From: Streptomyces sp. LaPpAH-108
GTDB taxonomy: Bacteria; Actinomycetota; Actinomycetes; Streptomycetales; Streptomycetaceae
Direction of reading: 5' to 3'
NCBI RefSeq assembly: GCF_000373625.1
Contig: NZ_KB891995.1
Coordinates: 625,738 to 689,737 of the forward strand
Length of the DNA: 64,000 bases
Part shown: one piece after another, positions 38,122 through 46,375 of the stretch
Numbering within the stretch: the stretch's first letter is position 1
Layout of the letters: every line of letters starts with the position of its first letter
Program-made: the position numbers and the translations under genes
Notes under the pieces: model-generated
Told to the model about the DNA's origin: nothing
What the model saw: the letters and a program-made list of their open reading frames with translations, nothing else
Database searches by the model: none

Positions 38122-39714
38122 ATGGCGGACACACAGACGGTCCCCGCGGACCAGGGGAAACCCGCGGAGCCGGAAAAGCAGCCGAAGAGCGTACGCGTCG
38201 TTCTGATGGCCCTCATGATCGCGATGATGCTCGCGATGCTGGACAACATGATCGTGGGCACCGCGATGCCGACGATCGTCGGCGACCTCGGCGGCCTGGA
38301 GCACCTGTCCTGGGTGGTCACCGGCTACACGCTCGCGACCGCGGCCTCCACCCCCGTCTGGGGCAAGGTCGGCGACATGTTCGGGCGCAAGGGCGCCTTC
38401 CTCACCTCGATCGTGATCTTCCTGATCGGTTCGGCGTTGAGCGGCATGGCCCAGGACATGGGCCAGCTCATCGGCTTCCGTGCCATCCAGGGTCTCGGCG
38501 CCGGTGGTCTGATGGTCGGCGTCATGGCGATCATCGGTGACCTGATCCCGCCCCGTGAGCGCGGCAAGTACCAGGGCATGATGGCCGGTGTCATGGCGCT
38601 CGCCATGATCGGCGGCCCGCTGGTCGGCGGCACCATCACCGACAACTGGGGATGGCGCTGGACCTTCTACATCAACCTGCCGCTCGGCGCGGTCGCGCTC
38701 GCGCTGGTCACCGCCGTGCTGCACCTGCCGAAGAAGCGGGCCAAGGCCGGCATCGACTACCTCGGTGTCGTGCTGCTGACCGTCGGCATCACCGCCATCG
38801 TGCTCGTCACCACCTGGGGCGGCACGCAGTACGCGTGGACCTCCGCGCGCATCATGGAGCTGATCGCGCTCGGCGTCGTGTCGCTGATCGGGTTCGTGTT
38901 CTGGCAGACCAAGGCCGCCGAGCCGGTGCTGCCGCTGCACATCTTCAAGAGCCGCAACTTCACCCTGATGGCCGTCATCGGCTTCATCACCGGCTTCGTG
39001 ATGTTCGGCGCCACCCTCTTCCTGCCGCTCTACCAGCAGTCCGTGCAGGGCGCCTCCGCGACCAACTCCGGCCTGCTGCTCCTGCCGATGCTGGGCGCGA
39101 TGCTCGTGACCTCCATGGTCGCGGGCCGGGTCACCACGGGCAGCGGCCGTTACAAGGCGTTCCCGGTCGCGGGCGGCGTCCTGATGATCGTCGGCCTCTA
39201 CTTGATGTCGACCATGGACGTCGACACGACCCGGGTGACCTCCGGCATCTACATGGCCGTGGTCGGCGCGGGCATGGGCTGCCTGATGCAGGTCACCATG
39301 CTGGTCGCGCAGAACAGCGTGGAGATGAAGGACATGGGCGTCGCCTCGTCCTCCGCCACCCTGTTCCGTACGCTCGGTTCCTCGTTCGGCGTGGCGGTCA
39401 TGGGCGCGCTGTTCAACAACCGGGTGAACGACACCATGGCCGAGCGCGGCGGTGCGATGGCCCGGAAGATCACCGAGAAGTCCGCACAGCTGGACGCGGC
39501 GCACCTGCGCCTGCTCCCGGCCCCGGTGCAGGACGCGTACAAGCACGCGGTCTCCGCCGGTATCCACTCCGCGTTCCTGCTCGGTGCGGTGGTCGCGGTC
39601 GTGGTCCTGATCGGCGCCCTGTTCGTCAAGGAGGTCCCGCTGCGCGGCGGCCCCCAGAAGCCGGAGACGGACAGCCCGGAGACCACTCCGGTCGCCGTCG
39701 CCGAAGCGGTCTGA
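38122..39714 (+). CDS. MFS drug exporter, DHA2 (14-TM, EmrB/QacA) family
   Basis: This 530-residue protein has about 14 membrane segments. Early motifs are LDNMIVGTAMPTIVGDLGG and WVVTGYTLATAASTPVWGKVGDMFGRKGAF, the second being the MFS motif A region. Motif C appears as GGPLVGGTITDNWGWRWTFYINLP. These place it in the proton-driven multidrug efflux group. The ATG at 38122 has AAGGGAG eight bases upstream. Substrate unknown; regulation by the divergent TetR is strongly suggested by the shared operator. Confidence 0.92.
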   Translation: MADTQTVPADQGKPAEPEKQPKSVRVVLMALMIAMMLAMLDNMIVGTAMPTIVGDLGGLEHLSWVVTGYTLATAASTPVWGKVGDMFGRKGAFLTSIVIFLIGSALSGMAQDMGQLIGFRAIQGLGAGGLMVGVMAIIGDLIPPRERGKYQGMMAGVMALAMIGGPLVGGTITDNWGWRWTFYINLPLGAVALALVTAVLHLPKKRAKAGIDYLGVVLLTVGITAIVLVTTWGGTQYAWTSARIMELIALGVVSLIGFVFWQTKAAEPVLPLHIFKSRNFTLMAVIGFITGFVMFGATLFLPLYQQSVQGASATNSGLLLLPMLGAMLVTSMVAGRVTTGSGRYKAFPVAGGVLMIVGLYLMSTMDVDTTRVTSGIYMAVVGAGMGCLMQVTMLVAQNSVEMKDMGVASSSATLFRTLGSSFGVAVMGALFNNRVNDTMAERGGAMARKITEKSAQLDAAHLRLLPAPVQDAYKHAVSAGIHSAFLLGAVVAVVVLIGALFVKEVPLRGGPQKPETDSPETTPVAVAEAV

Positions 39715-39731
39715 CCCACCGCGGCACAGAC

Positions 39732-39769
39732 CGAAGGCCCCCGGCGCGTGTCCGCCCCGGGGGCCTTCG
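39732..39769 (+). terminator. Terminator hairpin after the MFS gene
   Basis: A perfect 13-bp stem (CGAAGGCCCCCGG and CCGGGGGCCTTCG) with a 12-base loop begins 18 bases after the stop. Confidence 0.75.
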
Positions 39770-39812
39770 CCGTACCCGGGCACTGTCAGTGCCCCGTGCC
39801 ACCATCGGCCGC

Positions 39813-40277
39813 ATGGACAAAGTGCGCCGTATGCGCCTGGCCAAGGACGCCATGGACCGGGGCTGGGCCGATCCCGGCCTCGACCTGAGCGCGGTCGCGG
39901 CACACGCCGGGTACTCGCGGTTCCATTTCCTGCGCGCCTTCAAGGACGTCTACGGCGAGACACCCGGGCAGTACCTGACCCACCGGCGCATCGAGCGGGC
40001 GCAGGACCTGCTGCGCACCGCCGGCCTGTCGGTGACCGAGATCTGCCATCTGGTCGGGTTCAGCAGCCTGGGCACCTTCTCCACCCGGTTCAAGGCGCGG
40101 ACCGGCCTGACCCCCAGCGAGTACCGGACCCGGCACGGGGGACGCGGGGCCGCCCTCATACCCGGGTGCTACGCCATGCTCTGGGCGGGCGGGTTCAGAA
40201 ACGGCCCCGGCACGGCCCGGACGGACAGCGCAATTCCGGAGAAGCGCGGCGAGGACCCCACTCCTTACGGTGACTGA
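39813..40277 (+). CDS. AraC-family transcriptional regulator
   Basis: This 154-residue protein is almost only the AraC DNA-binding domain: two helix-turn-helix units (LDLSAVAAHAGYSRFHFLRAFKDVYGETPGQYL and LSVTEICHLVGFSSLGTFSTRFKARTGLTPSEYR). A tail of about 45 residues has no clear domain. There is no ligand-binding domain, so it may respond to its own level or to a partner. The VOC gene starts 36 bases downstream; AraC-VOC pairs are common in actinobacteria and suggest that this regulator controls it. Confidence 0.88.
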   Translation: MDKVRRMRLAKDAMDRGWADPGLDLSAVAAHAGYSRFHFLRAFKDVYGETPGQYLTHRRIERAQDLLRTAGLSVTEICHLVGFSSLGTFSTRFKARTGLTPSEYRTRHGGRGAALIPGCYAMLWAGGFRNGPGTARTDSAIPEKRGEDPTPYGD

Positions 40278-40313
40278 GCAGGAACCGATCACCGCGAACA
40301 GCAGGAGCACGTC

Positions 40314-40760
40314 ATGATCAAGGGACTCAAGATCGCGACCGTCTGGGTACTCGACCAGGACCGGGCGAAGGAGTTCTACACCGAGAAGCTCGGTCTCGAA
40401 GTCCGTACGGACCTGACGATGGGCGAGGGCGGCATGCGCTGGCTCACCGTCGGCTCCCCCGAGCAGCCCGATGTCGAACTGACGCTGATGGTGCCCCGGC
40501 CACCGGCGATGGACCCCGAGTCCGCCGAGATGGTGAAGAAGCTCGTGGCCAAGGGGGTGCTCGGAGCCGGTGTGCTGACCACCGACGACATCCACGGCGA
40601 CTACAAGAGGCTCAAGGACCGCGGCGTGGAGTTCGTGCAGGAGCCGCAGGAGCGCCCGTACGGCACGGAGGCGCTGCTGCGCGACGACTCAGGGAACTGG
40701 TTCTCGTTCACGCAGCCCCGCGCGGAAGGACTGGACCTGGACAAGGACTGGGCCTGCTGA
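40314..40760 (+). CDS. VOC (glyoxalase/bleomycin-resistance fold) family protein
   Basis: This 148-residue protein has the VOC start IKGLKIATVWVLDQDRAKEFYTEKLGLEVRTD and the second half VLTTDDIHGDYKRLKDRGVEFVQEP, YGTEALLRDDSGNWFSFTQP. Such proteins bind metals or small toxic molecules; the reaction is not assignable. AGGAG lies just upstream of the ATG. It follows the AraC regulator and converges with cseC, 13 bases between stops. Confidence 0.88.
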   Translation: MIKGLKIATVWVLDQDRAKEFYTEKLGLEVRTDLTMGEGGMRWLTVGSPEQPDVELTLMVPRPPAMDPESAEMVKKLVAKGVLGAGVLTTDDIHGDYKRLKDRGVEFVQEPQERPYGTEALLRDDSGNWFSFTQPRAEGLDLDKDWAC

Positions 40761-40773
40761 CCGGCCACCGGAC

Positions 40774-42132
40774 TCAGCCGGTGCCCCCGGAGGGGGGCAG
40801 CGCCGGATGGCTTCCCGTGTTCGTCGGTGCGTGTTCCGGGAGCCACAGGACCGCGACCGCGCCCTCGGCCGGGACGCCCGGTGGCGCGCCCGGGGGGCGT
40901 ACGTTGCGGAAGGTGAGGCGGGCGCCCAGGACCCGGGCCTGTCCCGCCGCGATGGTCAGGCCCAGCCCGTGTCCCTGCCCGGCGCGGTCCTCGCTGCCAG
41001 TGCGGAAGCGGCGCGGGCCCTCGGCCAGCAGCTCCTCCGGGAACCCGGGGCCGTGGTCGCGGACGCGGATCACCCGGCCCTCGACGGTCACCTCGATGGG
41101 CGGCCTGCCGTGCCGGGCGGCGTTGGCGAGCAGGTTGAACAGCACCCGCTCAAGGCGCCGGGGGTCCGTGGTGACCTCCGACTCGTGCACCACGCGTACG
41201 ACGATGTCCGGGTCCTTGGCGGCCACCCGCCGCGCGACGAACTCGCCCAGCAGAAGGTCCTGCAGCTCGGCCCGCTCGGAGGCGCCGTCCAGGCGGGCCA
41301 CCTCGAGGACGTCCTCCACCAGGGTGCGCATGGCCTTGGCGCGGTCCAGGACCAGCTCCGTGGGGCGCCCCGGCGGCAGCAGCTCGGCGGCGGTCAGCAG
41401 CCCGGTCACCGGGGTGCGCAGCTCGTGCGCGATGTCGGCGGTGACCCGCCGCTCGGCCTCCAGGCGCTGCTTGAGCGCGTCCGCCATGGCGTCCACCGCG
41501 CGCGCCAGGTCGTCGGTCTCGTCCCGTACGACCCCGCCGATGGCCTCCCGCACCCGCACGTCCGTCTCGCCCTTGGCGACCTGCCCCGCCGCGGCAGCCG
41601 CCTTGCGCAGCCGACGGGAGAGCTGCCCGCCGATCAGCACGCCGAGCGCGCTGCCGCCGAGCACCACCGCGATGGAGCCGATGACCAGCGCCTGGTCGAG
41701 ATCGGTGAGGACGTCGGTCGAGCGGTCCGGGAAGGAGCTGTGCAGCGACAGCACATGGCCGCCCTTGACCGGCACCGCCGCCCAGATGTCCGGCTCCCCG
41801 CTGCCCTGGTCGCTGACGTAACTGGCCCGGCGCCCCTCCTCCACCTTGTCCCGCAGCACACCCGGCAGCTGCGGGTCGTCGATCTTGATGTTGGGGAAGT
41901 TGGGGCGCCCGGACAGCTCGTAGTTGCGCTGGGCGATCTGCACCCGCTGGTTGGCGAGGTCACGGGCGTTGTCCAGCATCGAGACCCGGGCCGCGTTGTG
42001 CACGACCAGGCTGAGCCCGATCGCCACCAGGCCCGCGACCAGCGCGATCGCCGCGCTCAGCTTCCACCGCAGCCCCGTTCTGAGGCCCACCCCCGCCATG
42101 CGCCGCACCGGGCGCCGGATGAATCCCGGCAT
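40774..42132 (-). CDS. cseC: CseC, sensor histidine kinase of the sigma-E envelope-stress system
   Basis: CseC senses cell-envelope damage and phosphorylates CseB. The 452-residue protein has a membrane segment at about 25-45, an extracytoplasmic domain (about 50-140), a second segment (about 145-170), then HAMP, HisKA (VTADIAHELRTPVTGLL with the phospho-His) and HATPase (NLLANAARHG, DHGPGFPEELL, GHGLGLTIAA). It lies last in sigE-cseA-cseB-cseC, the layout known from Streptomyces coelicolor. The 11-base gap to cseB indicates one operon. Confidence 0.94.
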   Translation of the reverse strand: MPGFIRRPVRRMAGVGLRTGLRWKLSAAIALVAGLVAIGLSLVVHNAARVSMLDNARDLANQRVQIAQRNYELSGRPNFPNIKIDDPQLPGVLRDKVEEGRRASYVSDQGSGEPDIWAAVPVKGGHVLSLHSSFPDRSTDVLTDLDQALVIGSIAVVLGGSALGVLIGGQLSRRLRKAAAAAGQVAKGETDVRVREAIGGVVRDETDDLARAVDAMADALKQRLEAERRVTADIAHELRTPVTGLLTAAELLPPGRPTELVLDRAKAMRTLVEDVLEVARLDGASERAELQDLLLGEFVARRVAAKDPDIVVRVVHESEVTTDPRRLERVLFNLLANAARHGRPPIEVTVEGRVIRVRDHGPGFPEELLAEGPRRFRTGSEDRAGQGHGLGLTIAAGQARVLGARLTFRNVRPPGAPPGVPAEGAVAVLWLPEHAPTNTGSHPALPPSGGTG

Positions 42133-42143
42133 GTCGGCTCCGC

Positions 42144-42845
42144 TCAGGCCCGCAGCTTGTAGCCGAAGCCGCGGACCGTCTCGATCCGGTCCTGGCCGAT
42201 CTTCTGCCGCAGCCGCTGCACATGCACGTCCACGACCCGGGTGTCCCCGCCCCAGCCGTACTCCCACACCCGTTCAAGCAGCTTGTCGCGGGAGAGCACG
42301 GTGCCCGGCGCGCCGGAGAACTCGAGCAGCAGCCGCATCTCGGTCGGGGTGAGCGCCACCGGCTGCCCGGCCCGGCGCACCTCCATGCCCTCGGTGTCGA
42401 CCTCCAGGTCCCCGAAGGCCAGTATTCCGTCGGAATGAGCCTCCGCCCCCGAGCCGTCCGCCGTGTGCCCGGCGTGCCCGAAGCGGCGCAGCACCGCCCG
42501 GATCCGGGCCACCAGCACCGCCCCGTCGAACGGCTTGGTCACATAGTCGTCGGCGCCCGCCTCCAGGCCGAGCACCACGTCGATGGAGTCGGCCCGCGCC
42601 GAGAGCATGATCACCGGCACCGTCGACTCGTCCCGGATACGGCGGCACAGGCTCACCCCGTCCAGGCCCGGCACCATGACGTCAAGGAGCGCGATGTCCG
42701 GCCGGTCGGACCGGAACGCCGCAAGACCGGACAGCCCGTCCGGCATGGCGGTCACCGCGAAGCCGTCCCGCTCCAGGGCGAGCTGGGTGGCCTCACGGAT
42801 GACGTCGTCGTCCTCGACGAACAGGACGTGGGTCTGCTCTGGCAT
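42144..42845 (-). CDS. cseB: CseB, response regulator activating sigE
   Basis: This 233-residue OmpR-type regulator has a receiver with acidic pocket EDDD (11-14), phospho-acceptor Asp55 (IALLDVMVPG) and Lys in DDYVTKPFDG, then a winged helix with the recognition region DTRVVDVHVQRLRQKIG and the end RIETVRGFGYKL. In the known system CseB-phosphate activates the sigE promoter. It sits 51 bases after cseA and 11 bases before cseC. Confidence 0.95.
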   Translation of the reverse strand: MPEQTHVLFVEDDDVIREATQLALERDGFAVTAMPDGLSGLAAFRSDRPDIALLDVMVPGLDGVSLCRRIRDESTVPVIMLSARADSIDVVLGLEAGADDYVTKPFDGAVLVARIRAVLRRFGHAGHTADGSGAEAHSDGILAFGDLEVDTEGMEVRRAGQPVALTPTEMRLLLEFSGAPGTVLSRDKLLERVWEYGWGGDTRVVDVHVQRLRQKIGQDRIETVRGFGYKLRA

Positions 42846-42896
42846 CCGGATGCTCTCCGTCTCGTGGTCGGCGGCTCGTGGTCGGCTCGGGGGGCG

Positions 42897-43547
42897 TCAG
42901 TTGTCCGGGACGGGGCTGGGCTGTCCGCCGACCGTGCCGCTGTAGTCGGTGTGGACCGGCTTGCCCTGCACGAACCGGCCGGTCTTCCACCGGTACGGGA
43001 TCACGTCCTCGCCGGACGGGCTGGAGATGGGGTCGCCCTTGCGGTACACCTGCTTGGTCACGCTCAGCACACCCTGGTCGATCTCCGCGTAGACCGGCGA
43101 CTCCTCGGTCCGGAAGACGTTCTTGTACGAGCCGCTGTCGTCCCGGTACACATACGATCCGATCCCGACCGCGTCCGCGCAGGTCAGCACGTTGATCACC
43201 ACGTCGTCCCGGTCGCCGCCGGTCAGATCGCCGTAGGAGACGTCCACCGGGTAGTCGTCCCCGCCGCACGGCTTCAGCTCTTTCTTCACCGCCGCGGAGA
43301 CCCCCGGATCGGCCTTCAGCAGGCGCACCGCGTCCACCCGTTTGTACGTACCGGCCGGGCTCGGCGTCGGGGAGGCGGCCCCGGCCACCGCCGAGGCGTG
43401 CGCCGGGCCCTCGTCCCGCGCGCCGGTGCCCCCGGTGCCGCACGCGGCGGCGAAAAGGGCGACGGCGGTGAGCGCGGCCGCAGCCGTGATCACCGCCTGT
43501 GAACTCCGTCGGGCCCCCCCGGACCCGCCGCCGCTCAGGCCGCGCAA
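42897..43547 (-). CDS. cseA: CseA, lipoprotein modulating the sigma-E system
   Basis: CseA is a membrane lipoprotein; in Streptomyces coelicolor its loss raises sigE activity. The 216-residue protein has a signal sequence with lipobox ALFAAACGTG, so the mature protein starts at the Cys near residue 36. A Ser/Thr/Pro linker follows, then a folded domain (VDVSYGDLTGGDRDDVVINVLTCADAVGIGSYVY). The start overlaps the sigE stop by 13 bases, so the two are translationally coupled. Confidence 0.92.
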   Translation of the reverse strand: MRGLSGGGSGGARRSSQAVITAAAALTAVALFAAACGTGGTGARDEGPAHASAVAGAASPTPSPAGTYKRVDAVRLLKADPGVSAAVKKELKPCGGDDYPVDVSYGDLTGGDRDDVVINVLTCADAVGIGSYVYRDDSGSYKNVFRTEESPVYAEIDQGVLSVTKQVYRKGDPISSPSGEDVIPYRWKTGRFVQGKPVHTDYSGTVGGQPSPVPDN

Positions 43548-44074
43548 CGCTCCCGCTCCTCACGCTCCAGCGCGCGTGCGTCCAGATCGCGGGCCTCCAG
43601 CTCCTCGCGGAGCCGGGCGAGCGCCCGGTGCAGCGTGCTCTTGACCGTGCCCGCCGACATGCCGAGGGCCGCGGCCGTCTCCTCCGTGGACATCTGCTCC
43701 CAGTGTCGCAGCACCACGACACTGCGCTGCTTGGGAGCCAGCACCTTCATGATGTCCATCAGCAGGGAGCGGTCCGCGTACTGGTCGGTGGCGTCGTCCA
43801 CGCACGCGTCCGGCAGCTGCTCGGTGGGGATCTCCTCCAGCTTGCGCGCCCGCCACCACTCGGTCCGCGTGTTGATCATGACCCGGCGCAGATAGGCGTC
43901 CGCGAGCCGCTTGTCCGCGATGCCCTCCCAGCGGCCGTACGTCCGCACCAGCGCCGTCTGGAGCAGGTCCTGGGCGTCCACGGGGTCCGGCACCAGCCGG
44001 CGCGCACTGCGCAGCAGCGCGTCCTGCCGGGTGCGTACGTACTCCTCGAACTCGAGCACCTCGCCCTGCGCCAT
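43535..44074 (-). CDS. sigE: Sigma-E, ECF sigma factor for envelope stress
   Basis: This 179-residue ECF sigma factor has region 2 (FEEYVRTRQDALLRSARRLVPDPVDAQDLLQTALVRTY, RWEGIADKRLADAYLRRVMINTRTEWWR) and region 4 (LAPKQRSVVVLRHWEQMSTEETAAALGMSAGTVKSTLHRALARLRE). The sequence is close to what I recall of Streptomyces coelicolor SigE. It controls cell-wall integrity genes. The start at 44074 is chosen because the family protein begins near GEVLEFEEYV. The upstream gap 44075-44341 should hold the CseB-dependent promoter; I could not single out its elements. Confidence 0.95.
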   Translation of the reverse strand: MAQGEVLEFEEYVRTRQDALLRSARRLVPDPVDAQDLLQTALVRTYGRWEGIADKRLADAYLRRVMINTRTEWWRARKLEEIPTEQLPDACVDDATDQYADRSLLMDIMKVLAPKQRSVVVLRHWEQMSTEETAAALGMSAGTVKSTLHRALARLREELEARDLDARALEREERERCAA

Positions 44075-44341
44075 GATCGACCGCCTCCGTCTCCCCGTCA
44101 CGCTGCCCGGGCTGCCGCCCGGCTCTTGCGGCCCGGTGGTCCGCCGGGCACGGGAGAAACCTACGGAGCTGTTGTCACGGGGCTGTGCGGAGCAGCCTGC
44201 GACCGGGACTCGGCTGTCCGTCGGTTGTGTAACGGAAGTAGGCCCGGGGTAAGGAGGACGGTCATTTTGCCCCGGTTCGCGGGGGTTTGCCGGTCCGGCC
44301 GTTCCGTGACACGGACCCGGACCCTGTGACGTTCCGGTGCG

Positions 44342-45217
44342 TCAGCTCAGCGGCAGCCGGTACAGACCGCCCGCCAGCGGCTCCACGAGCCCGTCCGTCA
44401 CGAGCCCGTCCAGCGCGCGGGCCCGCTGCACCGGCTCGTGCCACACCCGGTCCAGCGCCGCCTGCGGCACCGGCACATGCGCCTCCCGCAGCACCGCGAG
44501 CAGCTTCCCGCGCACCTGGCGGTCCGTACCGGCGTACGTCTGCCCGCGCCTCGGCGGCCCGTCGTGCTCCGGCTTGCCCGCCAGCCGCCAGGCGCACTGG
44601 TCCGAGAGCGGGCAGCTTCCGCAGCCCTCGTTCTTCGCCGTGCACACCAGCGCGCCCAGCTCCATGGACGCGGCGGCCCAGCGCGCGGCCGTCTTCTCGT
44701 CCTCGGGCAGCAGCTCACGGGCCAGGCGCCGCTCGGCCGCCGTGGTCGCGTTCGGCGGGTACTGCACGCCCGTCACCGCGCGCGCGAAGACCCGGCGCAC
44801 ATTGGTGTCCAGCACGGCGTGCCGCTGGCCGTAGGCGAAGGAGGCCACGGCGGCGGCCGTGTACTCGCCGATGCCGGGCAGCGCGAGGAGCTGGGCGTGG
44901 TCGGTGGGTACGTCGCCGCCGTGCCGCTCCGTTATGGCGACGGCCGCGCCGTGCAGCCGGAGCGCGCGGCGCGGATAGCCGAGCCGCCCCCAGGCGCGCA
45001 CCGCCTCGCCGGGCGCCTCCTCGGCCAGGTCGGCCGGGCGCGGCCAGCGGGCCAGCCACTGCTCGTAGACGGGCAGCACCCGGTTCACCGGGGTCTGCTG
45101 CAGCATGAACTCGCTGACCATCACGCCCCACGGCCCCGCCTCCGGGCGGCGCCAGGGCAGGTCGCGGGCGTGGAGGTCGAACCAGGCGATCACGGGGGTG
45201 TGCAGCTTCTCAGTCAT
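44342..45217 (-). CDS. mutY: A/G-specific adenine glycosylase
   Basis: MutY removes adenine mispaired with 8-oxoguanine. The 291-residue protein has catalytic Glu36 in VSEFMLQQTPV, helix-hairpin-helix LPGIGEYTAAAV and Asp137 in AVLDTNVRRVF. The 4Fe-4S ligands are Cys192, 199, 202 and 208 (C-X6-C-X2-C-X5-C). It lacks the long C-terminal NUDIX-like 8-oxoG recognition domain of E. coli MutY and instead has a short winged-helix-like tail (ALDGLVTDGLVEPLAGGLYRL), as is common in actinobacteria. Confidence 0.93.
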   Translation of the reverse strand: MTEKLHTPVIAWFDLHARDLPWRRPEAGPWGVMVSEFMLQQTPVNRVLPVYEQWLARWPRPADLAEEAPGEAVRAWGRLGYPRRALRLHGAAVAITERHGGDVPTDHAQLLALPGIGEYTAAAVASFAYGQRHAVLDTNVRRVFARAVTGVQYPPNATTAAERRLARELLPEDEKTAARWAAASMELGALVCTAKNEGCGSCPLSDQCAWRLAGKPEHDGPPRRGQTYAGTDRQVRGKLLAVLREAHVPVPQAALDRVWHEPVQRARALDGLVTDGLVEPLAGGLYRLPLS

Positions 45218-45398
45218 GACCCTTCGATCCTGCCACGGCTCGCGCGGTCATCATCGGTGACCGTGCGCACACGGAGCGTCGGATCGCCCGCAAGAGGCCG
45301 ATCCCTGACGGCAGTTGCCGGGATGATGATCCGGAAAAGTTGGCATCGGGGCGGCGGGGGACGCCGTCCGGCGGGGTGATCTCTCGTAGAGTTCGCTC

Positions 45399-46250
45399 GT
45401 GGGATCTCTGCGCAATCCGATCGGGCCGCTTCCCTCGTCCATCTACTGGCGACGGAGGGTCGTACTGGTGTCCGTGGTCGCCGTGTTGGCGCTCCTGGTC
45501 ACCTGGATCGTCACGTCCGGCGGCGGTGGCGGCAAGAAGAACGCCGACGGCTCCAACGGCAAGAATCCCGCGTCCACGATCACCCCCGGACCCTCCTCCT
45601 CGGGCCCCGCGATCAGCCAACACCCCGGCGGGCGCGACGAGTCGAGCGGCGGCGCGGGCTCCGGCGACGACGAGGGCGCCGACTCCGGCACGGGTTCCGG
45701 CGGCGGCTCCGGCTCGGACGACGGCGACGGTTCCGGCGACGGCTCGGGCACCGGCGGCGCGGGCTCCGGCTCGGGCTCGGTCGGTACGGGCTCCGGGTCC
45801 GGCGGCGGATCCGGTACGGCCGAGACGATCCCCGCGTCCTCCTCGCTGCCCGACTGCGCCCCCGGCGCGGTCACCCTCAGCCTGCGCAGCGTCCACAACT
45901 CCTACTCGCCCGACCAGACCCCGACCTTCGAACTGGTCGTCAAGAACACCGGCTCCGCCGCCTGCAAGACCGACCTCGGCCCCCAGCACACGATCCTGAC
46001 GATCACCCCGGCCGACGGCGACGACCCCTTCTGGTCCTCGGACGACTGCCCGAAGAACGCGGCGGCCCGCTTCTACAAGGTCCCGGCCGGCGACAGCATC
46101 ACCTACACCCTGAAGTGGGACCGAGCCCAGACCACCGACAAGTGCGAAACCCCCCACCCCGACAAGGCCAAGCCAGGCACCTACCTCCTGGAAGCCAGGA
46201 CCCCGGGCTTCAAGAAGACCCAGACGTCGTTCGTGTTGTCGGCGGACTAG
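45399..46250 (+). CDS. Membrane-anchored protein with Gly/Ser linker and extracellular domain
   Basis: This 283-residue protein has one membrane segment (about 20-40), a long Gly/Ser/Asp linker (about 42-148), then a folded domain of about 130 residues (VTLSLRSVHNSYSPDQTPTFELVVKNTGSAACKTDLGPQHTILTIT, FYKVPAGDSITYTLKWD, GTYLLEARTPGFK). The domain looks like an immunoglobulin-like beta sandwich with four conserved Cys that could form disulfides. It is exposed outside the membrane. TAGAGT lies six bases before the GTG, so it is likely leaderless. Function unknown. Confidence 0.82.
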   Translation: MGSLRNPIGPLPSSIYWRRRVVLVSVVAVLALLVTWIVTSGGGGGKKNADGSNGKNPASTITPGPSSSGPAISQHPGGRDESSGGAGSGDDEGADSGTGSGGGSGSDDGDGSGDGSGTGGAGSGSGSVGTGSGSGGGSGTAETIPASSSLPDCAPGAVTLSLRSVHNSYSPDQTPTFELVVKNTGSAACKTDLGPQHTILTITPADGDDPFWSSDDCPKNAAARFYKVPAGDSITYTLKWDRAQTTDKCETPHPDKAKPGTYLLEARTPGFKKTQTSFVLSAD

Positions 46251-46311
46251 GGGTACGTGCAGCCAGGGATGTAGGGGGTTCTTGTCAGCAAGGGGCGACA
46301 GAAACTCCCTG

Positions 46312-46353
46312 GGGGCGCGGGGAACTGCGCGACCAGCCCCAACGGACCCGCAC
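46312..46353. repeat. Dispersed Streptomyces intergenic repeat
   Basis: The segment contains GGGGCGCGGGGAACTGCGCG followed by ACCAGCCCCAACGGACCCGCA. I recall this motif as one of the most frequent intergenic repeats of Streptomyces chromosomes, often near gene ends. It includes a CGCG dyad. It lies between the converging ends of the anchored protein gene and disA. Confidence 0.6.
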
Positions 46354-46375
46354 CCGAAAACGAACCGCCGAAACC

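Noticed and set aside
38652..40277. 541-codon frame ending with the AraC regulator
   Set aside because: Its first part is an out-of-frame shadow of the MFS gene and passes through a terminator; the AraC protein starts at 39813.
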